From Lyophyllum atratum (lineage: Eukaryota > Basidiomycota > Agaricomycetes > Agaricales > Lyophyllaceae): DNA of 64,000 nt. Location of the stretch: contig JACGCN010000008.1 of NCBI GenBank assembly GCA_014905825.1, forward strand, positions 806,001 through 870,000, in the 5' to 3' direction. Under the pieces are notes generated by a model, which did not search any database, was not told where the DNA came from, and saw only the letters and a list, made by a program, of their open reading frames with translations. The translations under genes and the position numbers were made by a program. Numbering within the stretch: the stretch's first letter is position 1; each line of letters opens with the position of its first letter. Shown one piece after another: positions 24,829 through 35,408 of this stretch.

Positions 24829-25635
24829 TTGAGGCTGGCAGCAATGAACAGGTTGGCAAGGTTGGCATTGGACATGGCACGCCTGCCTTGGCGCTCACAC
24901 ATCGCCCAATCTGGCCATCTCCCATCGACGACCGGCAACCAAACCCTCGGTTAACACAGTCCCGGGCCCTACTTACGCGTCTTCCATGAACAGCGTAGTA
25001 GGTACATAGTAGGTGAGGGGCGTCTCAAGCTACAACTGGCGCTTGTAGTAGTAGCGGGTCTTGCGTCCTCGTCTGAATCGAATATCTCACCGACCCAGAC
25101 TCGATCACTCGGAAGAGATATACTTCCATACGCTGCCATCCACAAGTACAGTAATAAAAAAAGGGGCACGATCCACTCTATATCTCAAATCCATCGAAGT
25201 TGAAGCCGTGTTTCATGTGAGATGGCCTCCCTGTGCTCTTCAGAAAGTTGCCCGAACTCCTACAAGACATCTGTACGCAGTTGAGACTTTGTGGGTCCAT
25301 CTTCGAGAAAACAACAATATGCAGGAGAACGCGCCGTTAGTATTTACCTGAAGTGTTACCTCTGGCAATGGAGCTTGGATGCAGTTTTTTCAGGCTGGAT
25401 ATGGTGCAGTCTGGCGGGCGATGCCTGTGATTCAAAACCAAGGGGGTTTAATCGATACATTCAGCAAAATCTACAACAAAATAGATCCAAAACACTGCTG
25501 CCATCGTAGGCAGGCAGAGCCTAAAAGTAGGGATGAATTAGTGGAGCTTAGTGCGCACCCACCCGGGTACGATAGTCTCAAAAGCGAGAGGACGTCGACC
25601 CAACTCAACCAGAAGAAGGCCCAGGAGTTGAATTA
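24829..25635. other. intergenic, no recognisable gene
   Basis: This lies between the SDR start and the KH-protein stop, both on the minus strand. Only short unrelated frames of up to 96 codons are present. Confidence 0.4.
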
Positions 25636-27264
25636 CTAAGGGGGAGGCGGCGGTGGAGGGGGAGCAGGGTCACTTGGCTGAGGTGCTGCCGCCGCTGCAC
25701 CATACGCTGCTGGATCGTATCCCTGCGACGCATAGTATTGGGCGTATTGCTGCTGCTGACTTGCTTGCCATTCTTTAAACTCCGGCGCGTTTACATCGTA
25801 GCCATAGGCAGCCCTGTATAGCATAATGATTCAATATACTAGTCAACAACTGGATTCGCGACTAACCAATAGGCAGCATAGGCCTCCGTGTCAGTGGCAG
25901 CAGGAGGCCCAGCGGCGTATTGCGCTGCGTCCGCGGCTGGCGTACCACCGGGTGGTGGAGGAGGGGCTTCTCCGGGTGGGGGTGGCGGGGGCGCTGCACC
26001 TGAAGGTTGAGGTGCATAGCTCTGGATATAAACATATACCCGTCAGTCCAGAAGTTGTGGAAGATGAATCAAGACGTACACCCATGCTATAGGCAGCATA
26101 TTGCGCCTGGGCATGATGAAGCTCCATCTGTTGTTGTTGCACCACCACTGCGACTTTTGCATGCTCTTGTCGGACGACGAGGAGCAAATCGTCTGTTAGC
26201 ACCTTCGCACGCGCTACTTGCGCCTCTTCTGGTCCACTGTAATATAATTAGTCCAGACATCTAACCGCGTTAAAGAGCCTGACGTACGTTATGTGGATGT
26301 ACAGGGGCGTCGGTTCCTCTTGGCCAGTCTTTGCAGCAAAAGTTGGTCCATCAGTAGACAAGGTTGAACTGTAGGGAACTCACCTCTTGGTCAACGAATC
26401 CAGATCCAATGCCTTTTATTTGCACACGGGTGCTCGTCTCTGCCTGAATGTACTTCACAAAAGAACCCTGCAAACGTTCCAGTGACGTGAGCGGAGCTCA
26501 GCAGGTGATAGCAAGCCATACGTACCGATGGCCCCACAACCTTCGCCCTAACATTGAAATTCCGAATCGAATCAAGACCGACAGGCAGTTTCTCCTCTGG
26601 CCATTTCCGCTGAGATGACGGTCAGAGCCCAGCCAAACCAGGATACGAAGGACAACTTACTCGTTCCCTAGGTCGATCGTTTTTATTCTCCACCAAAGAT
26701 CCCATATCGATAGCAATCAACTCGTTGACCTTGTCAATGGCGGCTTGCAGACTCTCCTTCGTGTGCGCCGAGATATGGATGTACAACGCTGGGTCCTTCT
26801 CCGTTGCCTTACTCCGATCTGGATACCATACGCCCTTGGTTCCCACTGACGCCCCAGTCTCCTCGTGAATCTAAAAGCCGTGTGAGTCTCTCCATCGAGA
26901 GCGCCCGAACAAATATGAAACATACCTGGTCCTGCGTCGAGCCTTTCGTGAGGAGATACCGGTTCCGCAAGTCGTTGATATCGATATCAAAAGTGTGCTC
27001 TGCATCATGCATATCCTTCCCCCCACTCCCACCTCCTAGGGAAGCAGAGGGCCCGTTGGCAAACTGAGCAGCAATTTTGGCAGCGATGGCAGCTGCGGCT
27101 GCAGCAGCGTCGGTCGCAGACTTTGAATCCTCAGTTCGGGCTACCTTGGTCGAAGCTCCATCTTCACCTTGCGCTGGCTGGTCCCACTTTCTTTTGGACG
27201 ACATGGAGGACGATGAAGGGGCTGTGGAGGTCGTTGGGAACGATTGTTGATGTGTGTTTGGCAT
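25636..27264 (-). CDS. KH-domain RNA-binding protein, KHDC4 (BLOM7)-like
   Basis: The start at 27264 gives MPNTHQQSF. A Ser/Ala-rich N terminus carries a basic KRKWDQP motif. The conserved KHDC4 core follows over several exons: DINDLRNRYLLTKGSTQDQ, IHEETGASVGTKGVWYPD, YIHISAHTKESLQAAIDKV, then KWPEEKLPVGLDSIRNFNVRAKVVGP. The second KH-like region has GSFVKYIQAETSTRVQIKG and SGPEEAQVARAKVLTDDLL. The C terminus is Pro/Gly/Ala-rich and ends with (A/Q)YY repeats and a polyproline tail before the stop at 25636. In animals KHDC4 binds RNA and takes part in pre-mRNA splice-site choice; a nuclear RNA-processing role is likely here. At least seven short introns split the gene. Confidence 0.85.
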
Positions 27265-27635
27265 GGTAGGCGACAATATTCACAATTGCATAATTTGCAT
27301 ATTTATGTTCTCGGACTCGAACGTCAACTTCTTGGCACTTGCCCTTCTTGACCCACAATAAACGGAGCGCATCATGACTAATTGTAAAAGCGCGTTTCCG
27401 AGGATTACATATCTCTTGGGATGGAAGCTGATGGAAGATGTCCTGTACCTACCTCTAGAGTGCTATACGTCAGAATCGAACACATCACAGTCAGGCGGTC
27501 CAGGTAGGCCGTGATCTTGCCTCGATACAAGGAAGCTGCCCATGACACATATAATTGCTACAACATACAAGAGAAAAAGATATCCAGAGAATACATCATC
27601 ATACATGATACAGCAGAGTAAGCCCAGTGAAAAAA
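27265..27635. other. promoter of the KH gene / 3' end of the MATE gene
   Basis: A 371-bp spacer between two minus-strand genes. I see nothing further in it. Confidence 0.4.
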
Positions 27636-29771
27636 CTAAACCTCCAGGCGCAAATTCCGGCGTGATTTCAGATTCGAGACCCTCCATCCATGTAACCGCA
27701 TGGCCCAGAGGCTGTCGACCACAATTATGATACCAAGGCTGATGACGAGGCTGCCTCCACTATGGAAAAGACAGGCGATTTTAGCTAATATCCAAAAATA
27801 GGAGTTGTCAACTCACAAGACCCATTTGTGGTATGTCCACGCAGTTTGTGGAGTAATTCCGATTCGAGGGAGGGCTATAGCCCAAGGAAGAGCGTAAAAG
27901 ATGTTCGAGATAAGGGACTGGTAGAGATACCTGGATTAAAAGGGCGGTCAACACAGGATTACAGGTATGGGAGTCTAGGAAATCGAACCATCGCGTTTGA
28001 GTCGCAAGCAAGATAGTTGCAAGCTGGGTTGAAACCCCGTAGCAGATGTAACACCAGTCAATGCTCTTCCACATCATTGCGGTAATCGCGGCCACTTCAT
28101 CCGAATTTGAGAGGTACCGTGCAAACGGTGCTGCACCGCGAACTGAAAGGGCAATGCACAGCGGGCCTTCGACCAGGAGAGCGATCAGTACAGAACGAAG
28201 GGCAGGAGCCGTGACAACTGTAGGATAAATCGTCAACCTGAAGTTACTTAGTGTAATTGGAATGGGAGGGAAAACTCACATCTAATATCGGACCAAGATG
28301 CTGAAGAAGATGGATTCAACTTCTCCCTTTGATAAATACCCCATCGATGTCCTATAAACGCATTTGATGTAGCTTCGAGGGCTTGAACCGGCACCATAAT
28401 GAGACCCCATCGAATTGTGTTGAATACTCCCCATGCAGTAGCGTACGCCTGACCCATGGAAACCACACCGTGGATTTGCCATAAGCTAACAGTGGCTTTA
28501 AGTCAGGTAACATAGACCCTGGGAGGGTGTATACTCACTAGACTGCGTTCCTAATCGCACTTTCTGTAAAAGTCCATCTGCCTGGTCGAAAAAGCTCTTT
28601 GAGGGATGAATAGGAGAACCATTTTAAAGTTCGCGTGTCCATATTGGTGGTTGTTTTCCGAGCTAGATAGACAAAGTATGCCAGGCCGACTGCAGCGCCT
28701 GTGAGGCTAGGGAACCATGTCATAGTTAGATGTCAAACACCACTGAAAAGGAGAGCAATTTTGAACATACTCGCAGACAAGATTAATGGTGGCGGCAGTA
28801 TGGATAGTCGGTGTGAACCCTTTGACACGGACGGTCGATATGAGCGCAAGCTCGAGGAAAATCTGTATCAGTGTTTGCACAGTCGACATCAAGAGCGGTA
28901 CACTGCCACACAAACGGCATGAGTGCTATTCCGGAATTACCAAGTCGAAAGAGAGTACTCAGGTTTGTCCAGTGCTCTTGTACCCAAGCTGACAGCAGTA
29001 TTTAAAGTGCTCGCGAGCGAGTCAAATGCTAGGATTCGAAGATACTTCACAGATGTCGCACGTGTTTTCCCTGGCACAAAAGCGCCAGCGAATGCAGGGG
29101 CAGCGAACAGGAAGATCACGGACAGGATGAAGCCAAGAAGAGACTGGACTGTAATGAGGGTGTATGTTAGAGACAAGCGATGTATCAGTTCTCCTGCCGT
29201 ATCTCGGGTGGTGTCTCCGCTTCCGATCGTTGACCTGAGCAAAATAAGCGCCAAAGATGAGGTCCTCGAAAGAAACGACGGCTTGTTCTGACTCACCAAG
29301 CCGCTCGTGGAAGACCCTCGTTCAAGACTTCGACGACGCAGGAGAAGTCTAATACAGTCAAATTCAGGGTGTGTAGATATTTTATCAACTAATCCACCTA
29401 CATGTGTAGGCGTCAGTCGTTGAGACCAGCGACGAGTCAATGTTTGCAATCCACATCTTGGAGAGTGTGCCATACACGGCGGGAATCAGAAAGGCGGCAA
29501 GGTTGAAAATGAGCGCTCCGTGATAACTGAGAATGACTTAGAATAGTTTTCAAAGCAGAAGAAGGGAACGGGGTGCCCACCTTGATCGGAATCGAGTTAA
29601 CCTGGAAAGTTTCTCATCAGCGGTAAGACGAGTCTTAGAAGATTTCCGGTCTCCATCGTCCTCGATTGGAGAGCCCGGTGCTGAGTCTGTCCGGGGAAGG
29701 ACGTTCATCGTTAAATCCACAGGTAAGTCTGGGTCCGAGATGGGTAGGGGAACATACGGGGCAGAAAGCAT
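27636..29771 (-). CDS. MATE-type multidrug/metabolite transporter
   Basis: This is a polytopic membrane protein of the fungal MATE/MOP type. The start at 29771 gives [15 protein letters not shown] and a hydrophilic N terminus. A series of hydrophobic segments spread over about nine exons follows: [38 protein letters not shown], a paired-helix part [63 protein letters not shown] and [19 protein letters not shown]. The [13 protein letters not shown] and [19 protein letters not shown] blocks correspond to the helix-loop signatures seen in MATE-type carriers. The frame ends with LRLEV at 27636. Such exporters use a cation gradient to move drugs or metabolites out of the cytosol. The substrate is unknown. 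The family call rests on topology and partial motifs only. Confidence 0.65.
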
Positions 29772-30033
29772 TTGTGCCTTTTAAGAGGTTCGTGGTCAGG
29801 AAGAGCATTGGAGAAATTAAAACTCCGCGACTTGGATTGAACACCTGATTCAAGGACGACTTCTTTTTGACGACGGTCAGGAACGTTACGGCAAGGCCTG
29901 GATCTTGGCATTTGGTAGAGCTTCAATATATTTAATACATAACTAGTACAATACCCATAAGTATCTAATCGCTACAGTAAAGATATCCAGAGAATAGGAA
30001 GGCGTAAAGGGAAGGTTCATCGTTCAAAATCAT

Positions 30034-31567
30034 CTAAGCAACGGTCGCAGTGAGCAACTCGGATAGATCCATCGTCTTGCCAGACCCATTGTTGACCCCT
30101 CCTTGAGGCGCGGGAGTGGGGGAAGGTGCGGTGCTGAAGGAGAAGCCCCCACGACCTCCGGCAGGGGTGGATGTGCCAGTGGCGCTCGAGGCAGTAGCGG
30201 AGGCGGAGGGCAAGTTAGTGAAGACGGAGCCAGAAGAAGAGGAGGCAGGGACCGAGGAGGACCGAACGACGACCGAAGACGAGGGGATGGCTACGGAGGA
30301 AGGAGTTGCGGTAGAGCTTAGTGTGAGGGTAACGATTGGGGCACTGGAGGAGACAGGGGAAGACGATGGGAGGATAACTGTGGGGGCGACGCTGGTGGCA
30401 CCACAACCAACAGTGACCGTGGAAACAACCGTAACCGTGCGGATGCCGTCTGCACCAATGACGATGGCAGTGGGTTCAACGCCGCCAGATGAGGCTGGGG
30501 TAGGGGCTGAGACGGATGTAGGAACATTGACCTGGGTAGTAGGTGCGACGGTGACGGTGACGGTAGGAGCGACAACAGAGGTAACTGCTGTATTGGCTGA
30601 GGATGGGATGACAGTGACAGTAACGGGAGTGATGGATGAGATAGCACCGGATGGGCTGGCAGAGGAGACAAGCTGACGCTTGTACCCAGCATAATCACCA
30701 GCGCTAGAAGAGGCTGAAGGTGGAGCTGAAGCGGTCTTGCCGACGTTAAGGAGGATGGTCGAGCCGGTTGATTCAGCGATAGCGGTCGGGGTAGCTGTGA
30801 CTGTCACTGTGATCACCTCTGGCGACTGCTGAGCCGTGGAGGTGGCTTTCGGAGCGCTTGAGGTAGACGAACCGTCCTCTCCATTAGTAGTTGAACCATC
30901 GTCCTGGTCGTCACATTCCTCGTCCTCTCCGTTGGTAGTTGTACCATCTTCCTCATCGTCGCATTCCTCGTCATCACCAACATCCCCATCGGAACCAGCA
31001 TTATCATCTTCACAGTCGTCGCCACCCTCGCTGCCACCATTGTCAGTAGTCGTATCGGTAGTATTGCCGGTGTCGTTTGAAGCGGTGCCGGTAATACCGC
31101 CCTGAACGCCAGCGGCTGCGAAGCGCGCGAGTGCGTCTGCGTTTGAGTCACAAACGATGCTCGTTCCAGGTTTGTTGACCAAAGGAAGTGCCACACATTG
31201 GATGCCTGCTGCGCAAGGAGTCACGGCCCATTTTCCCGAAACACATTGGGCAAAAGAGTTGGTGACGCATGCCATTTCGCCATCTATGTGGTTATGTGTT
31301 CAGTTTGGGGAATCAACATTGCCACACTTCTGGCACACCTTGGCAAGCATCGCTGGCCTTGAGGGAAGCGAATTTGACGTTGAGCTGTTGAGCATCGAGC
31401 CCGTTTTGCTTCTGCGCGGTATTAGGCGTGGTCGTAGGCGTTGTCGTATTGGTGTTGTCGTCGTGGCCTTCGTGACGAGGGATGAGGAGAGTGGGGGCAC
31501 CTCTGACTGGCGCAAGAACGGCCAAAAAGGCGAATAGGAAAAGGACGGCAGATGCACGTGGAGACAT
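30034..31567 (-). CDS. secreted Ser/Thr-rich protein with CBM19-like chitin-binding domain
   Basis: Two exons (31567-31339 and 31283-30034) give 492 residues. A signal peptide is clear (MSPRASAVLFLFAFLAVLAPVRG). About residues 60-130 match the CBM19 pattern: ACQDGEMACVTNSFAQCVSGKW, then PCAAGIQCVALPLVNKPGT and CD, with the conserved Cys spacing of this chitin-binding module. After an acidic, Asp/Glu/Gly/Thr-rich repeat segment (GDD..DEECDDEEDGTTTNGEDEECDDQ) come about 300 residues of Ser/Thr/Val/Pro-rich sequence with VTVTVTP-type repeats, typical of O-mannosylated wall proteins. There is no catalytic domain. The C terminus (MDLSELLTATVA) shows no convincing GPI signal, so it is probably released or trapped in the wall. 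A long open frame on the opposite strand is a by-product of the biased codons. Confidence 0.8.
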
Positions 31568-33137
31568 TATTGTCTTTTAAAAGAGAGAAGGGAGGGTGAG
31601 GTGTCGGACAAGAGAACGTGGAAGTCGTCGAGACGCGTCTATGGAGCACCTGGCTCTGTGAAAGTCAGTCAGGGACTTGAAGCGGGAAAGGACAAGTACG
31701 GTCGTAGCGAAAGGGAGCTATGCAGCCAGAGTAACAGAGCCCATGACTTATATAGGATCCAGAAGACAATAGATTAGACGCCATTGTTTCTTATCGACGG
31801 CCATGTTGTGAAGGTCAATGACCAAATGGAAGTGGCATTGTTCGCCGTAAGCGATTACCCGAGCCCTGGTTTAGGCCCAGGGTTGGGGTTATGTAGGGAG
31901 TCATCACGTGACAAACTTCTCAGTGGCACCACCCGGACCGTGTTCGACCCCCCAGTGGCAAGTCAAGTGGCAGTTGCGACTCGCGACCATGGGCGCGTCG
32001 CGACTCTCAGAATCTGGGCAAGGATAGTACTTGAGGCCACCATTGGATTGGGGAGATCGTACTCCTACAAGAGCTTGTTTGTCACCAAATTCTCGCAGCT
32101 GCAGCAACTTGCCGAGCTTCTGGAGAAGAAGCCAACTCTTGCCCCGCATATCCGAGTATTGTACTTACACCCACACCGGCGCAACATATGCCAAAGGTCT
32201 TCATGTCTAAAAAACTCTCGAGCGGACCACAAGCCTCGTACAATTTTCCTCACTCACTATGGACGCCTCTTCCGTAATCCGAGCTTAGGCTGGCACAGAT
32301 CACGACAGGATATAGGTGTCTCGGCGAGATCGATTGCGGAATAGACTCTGGCATCACTAGAAGTCAGTATACAGTACGCGTAATAAAGTGGCCGAATAGC
32401 GAGTACGTCGTTTTCTCAACTGGTCATAACATTGTCAGTTGGCTCAACAAGGTCTCCGAAGGCGCGAAATTCATAGGGATATAAAAGGATCTCTGGTTAC
32501 GCGGTCGGCCCAAAGCCTCATAAATTGGCAGTAAAGCTGACTGATAAGCAAGGACAGCATCAGATACCACGACTGAAATGAAGGCAATGTCGCGACACTC
32601 TCGACTTTGCATATACCCACTGATAGGAGAGATCGCTTTTCCATTGCTTCCTCTCTGCTTCGCCTTTGTTGTGGATTCAGCTAGATTCAGAACAAATTGC
32701 AAATTTATCTAGGAGCTTTTCCTGATGGTTTAAGATCTCAGTCACCTGGTAGCCTCATAGCAGCTCATATACCTTCATATACCCATTCATGTTGACATCA
32801 GTAGCGGTAGGTACGAACATTAGTCGTCTGATGTGGTTGTCGTTTGGCCAGGCTTGAAGGATGTAATCGATCGATAAGTATGGATTTCGATCAACTGATC
32901 AAGGTTCGCCTAAGATCTGTTCTCGTATATGCATGCGATTGAGAGCTCCCAACGTATGAAGCTCAGGAAGCAAGAGGTTGGGAGGGGCCACAGCTATAAC
33001 CCTCGCGTATGAGTATTTTCCGAATTGCAGATAAGATGGATCGGAAAGACGAGGATTTTACGGAAGTCGGCCGATCGTGATCAACTCGGTGCTATCCGGA
33101 TAAAACCTTCTTTCTTTTAAAAAAAGTCTATCTCCCG
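31568..33137. other. intergenic with a possible gene fragment
   Basis: This 1.57-kb stretch holds the CBM19-gene promoter and the SHMT promoter. A TTTCTTTTAAAAAAAG stretch lies just before 33130. A plus-strand fragment at 31980-32344 is listed separately. I see no other gene. Confidence 0.4.
31980..32344 (+). pseudogene. possible fragment of an F-box-type protein
   Basis: The frame contains SYKSLFVTKFSQLQQLAELLEKKPTLAPHIRVLYL in two blocks. This is reminiscent of the region after the F-box in Agaricomycete F-box proteins, where a sentence-like F..LQ.LAELL..KP.LAPHIR.L appears. No F-box is seen upstream, there is no good start, and the downstream sequence loses any leucine-rich pattern. It is probably a relic. 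The family call rests on resemblance alone. Confidence 0.25.
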
Positions 33138-35104
33138 ATGCTACGATTACTGGCCAGACCCCTCTTCCGAACGTCCATCACCTCCCCAGCTGCACGCTCC
33201 AGCCTTAGAAAAATGGCCACAGCCAACACTCCCGAATACGTAGGTTTTGATTTGGAACACGTCGACTCGTCGCGTTGACCTGATTTCTCCTTTAGAACAA
33301 GGTTTTGTATGCCCCTCTCGCTGAAATCGACCCCGAAATCAAGAACATCATCGACAAGGAGACATGGAGGCAGTACACTGGTCTTGAGTTGATCGCGTCA
33401 GAGGTATAATTCCCGGTTCAGTGGACACGACTAGGTCTGACGTGGATGCAGAATCTGACGAGTCACGCAACTATGGAGGCGAATGGTTCGATCCTGACCA
33501 ACAAGTACTCCGAGGGACTCCCCCACGCCCGATACTATGGTGGTAACGAGTACATTGATGAACTGGAAATTCTCTGCCGCCAGCGTGCCCTCAAGGCGTT
33601 CAACCTGGACCCCACCAAGTGGGGCGTGAACGTCCAACCGTACTCTGGTAGCGTGAGTCATAATCATTCTCTGCCTTAGTCTTGTCTGACTGTGCCATGT
33701 TTTATAGACTGCGAAGTATGTCCTACCCTGCTCTATGAGAAGATAGTCGGACTGACGTGTGTTTCAGCTTCGCCGCTCTCACTGCCCTCATCCAACCCAA
33801 CGACCGTCTCATGGGCCTCGGCCTCCCCGACGGTGGCCATCTTACCCACGGTTATTATGTATGTTTCCATCCTATTCGACACAACTTTCATGGTTTCTGA
33901 CCTGAATCAATACGTGCACAGACCGCGAAGAAGAAGATGACCGCTTCTTCAATATACTTCCAATCCTTCCCTTACGGCATTTCCCCCGAAACCAACCTCG
34001 TTGACTACGACTTCCTTGCCTCGCAGGCAAAGATCTTCAAGCCCCGTCTCATTATCTGCGGTGCTTCCGCATACCCCCGTGACTGGGACTATGCCAGGCT
34101 GAAGCAGACCGCAGAGAAGGAGGGAGCATGGCTCATGGCTGACATTGCCCACACCAGTGGTCTCGTTGCCGCGCAGGAGCTCAACGACCCATTCGAATAC
34201 TGCGACGTTGTCACCACCACCACGTAAGTCCAGAGCCCCCTGTCTCAAAGCACTCTCTCTAACGCGCCACATCAGACACAAGACCCTCCGTGGTCCCCGT
34301 GCTGGCCTCATCTTCTTCAGGAAAGACCTTGAGAACGCTAAGGATCTCGAAAAGCGCGTCAACGACGCTGTCTTCCCTGCGTGCCAGGGTGGACCGCACA
34401 ACAACGTACGCACCAACTCCTGGGTCACCTTCTCAGAAGCTTTCGTCTAACATCACAACCACAGACCATCGCCGCTGTCGCCACCGCCCTTCACCAGGTC
34501 GCCCAACCTTCATGGCGCGCGTACGCCAAGCAGGTCATCGCCAACGCCAGGACTCTCGGCGCAGCACTTGTCGCCCACGGCTACAAGCTCCAGACAAACG
34601 GCACAGATAACCATCTCGTTCTCTGGGACCTCCGTCCCATCGGCCTCACCGGCAGCAAGGTCGAGAAGGTCTGCGATCTCATGGGTATCACCATCAACAG
34701 TGCGTACCCCCCTTCTCTCGTTTCCAAGAGTCTGTATTCATGATATGATGTTCCATTCTACTTCAGAGAACGCTGTCTCCGGTGACCTATCCGCACAGGT
34801 TCCCGGTGGCATCCGCCTCGGCACATCGGCCTTGACCTCCCGCGACATGCGCGAGGACGACATCAAGATCGTCGCAGAGTTCCTGCACCGAGCTGTGCAG
34901 CTCTCCCTCCTTCTGCAGAAGGAGGCTGGCACTAAGCTCCTCAAGGACTTCATCCGCGTCTCAACAACGCAGGAGGAAGGCAAGGAGGGCTACGCCAAGG
35001 TGAAGGAGCTGCGCAACGAGGTCCGCGAGTTCGCGACCAAGTTCCCGCTCCCTGGTGTAGATGTTTCTTCCCTTAAGCAGCCTGAGGGTATCCTGGAGCC
35101 TTAG
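33138..35104 (+). CDS. SHM: serine hydroxymethyltransferase
   Basis: This PLP enzyme converts serine and tetrahydrofolate to glycine and 5,10-methylene-tetrahydrofolate. After the leader the protein runs as the family does: [60 protein letters not shown], and the PLP-lysine segment [16 protein letters not shown]. It continues with QGGPHNN and [14 protein letters not shown] near the end, and stops at 35104 after GILEP. Six or more introns of about 50-70 nt interrupt it. The first ATG (33138) adds a 25-residue, Arg/Ser/Leu-rich, acid-free leader that looks like a mitochondrial presequence. A second ATG (33213, MATANTPEY) would give the cytosolic form. Confidence 0.93.
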
Positions 35105-35408
35105 GTGTGCTGTTTCCGAGGTGATTAGATGGGATGAAGAGGGAGGACGTAAGATTCAACGTTCATTTACTCGGAGATGTATATATAACGGACATTCAAC
35201 ATCGTCCGGGCAAGCAAAATGTATTAGTAGATGTCGAGCACATATTCCAACGCTGTGTATATAACGGGGTTCGGCTACACACTTTCGTGTCTTCGATTGA
35301 CCGTAATCGACGGTGGTAGTGGAAAGAAACAATGAAAGCATATGCAAAGCTACATGCGAAGTAGTATACACAACGCGAATACGTTTTTTTAACAGATCTG
35401 AAGCACAC
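35105..35408. other. convergent 3' region
   Basis: This AT-rich spacer between SHMT (+) and the ferroxidase (-) holds no gene. Confidence 0.4.

Noticed and set aside
30116..30676. 186-codon frame on the plus strand (Glu/Thr/Val-rich)
   Set aside because: It is the reverse complement of the Ser/Thr/Val repeat part of the CBM19 protein; the minus-strand gene has a signal peptide, a domain and consistent splice sites.
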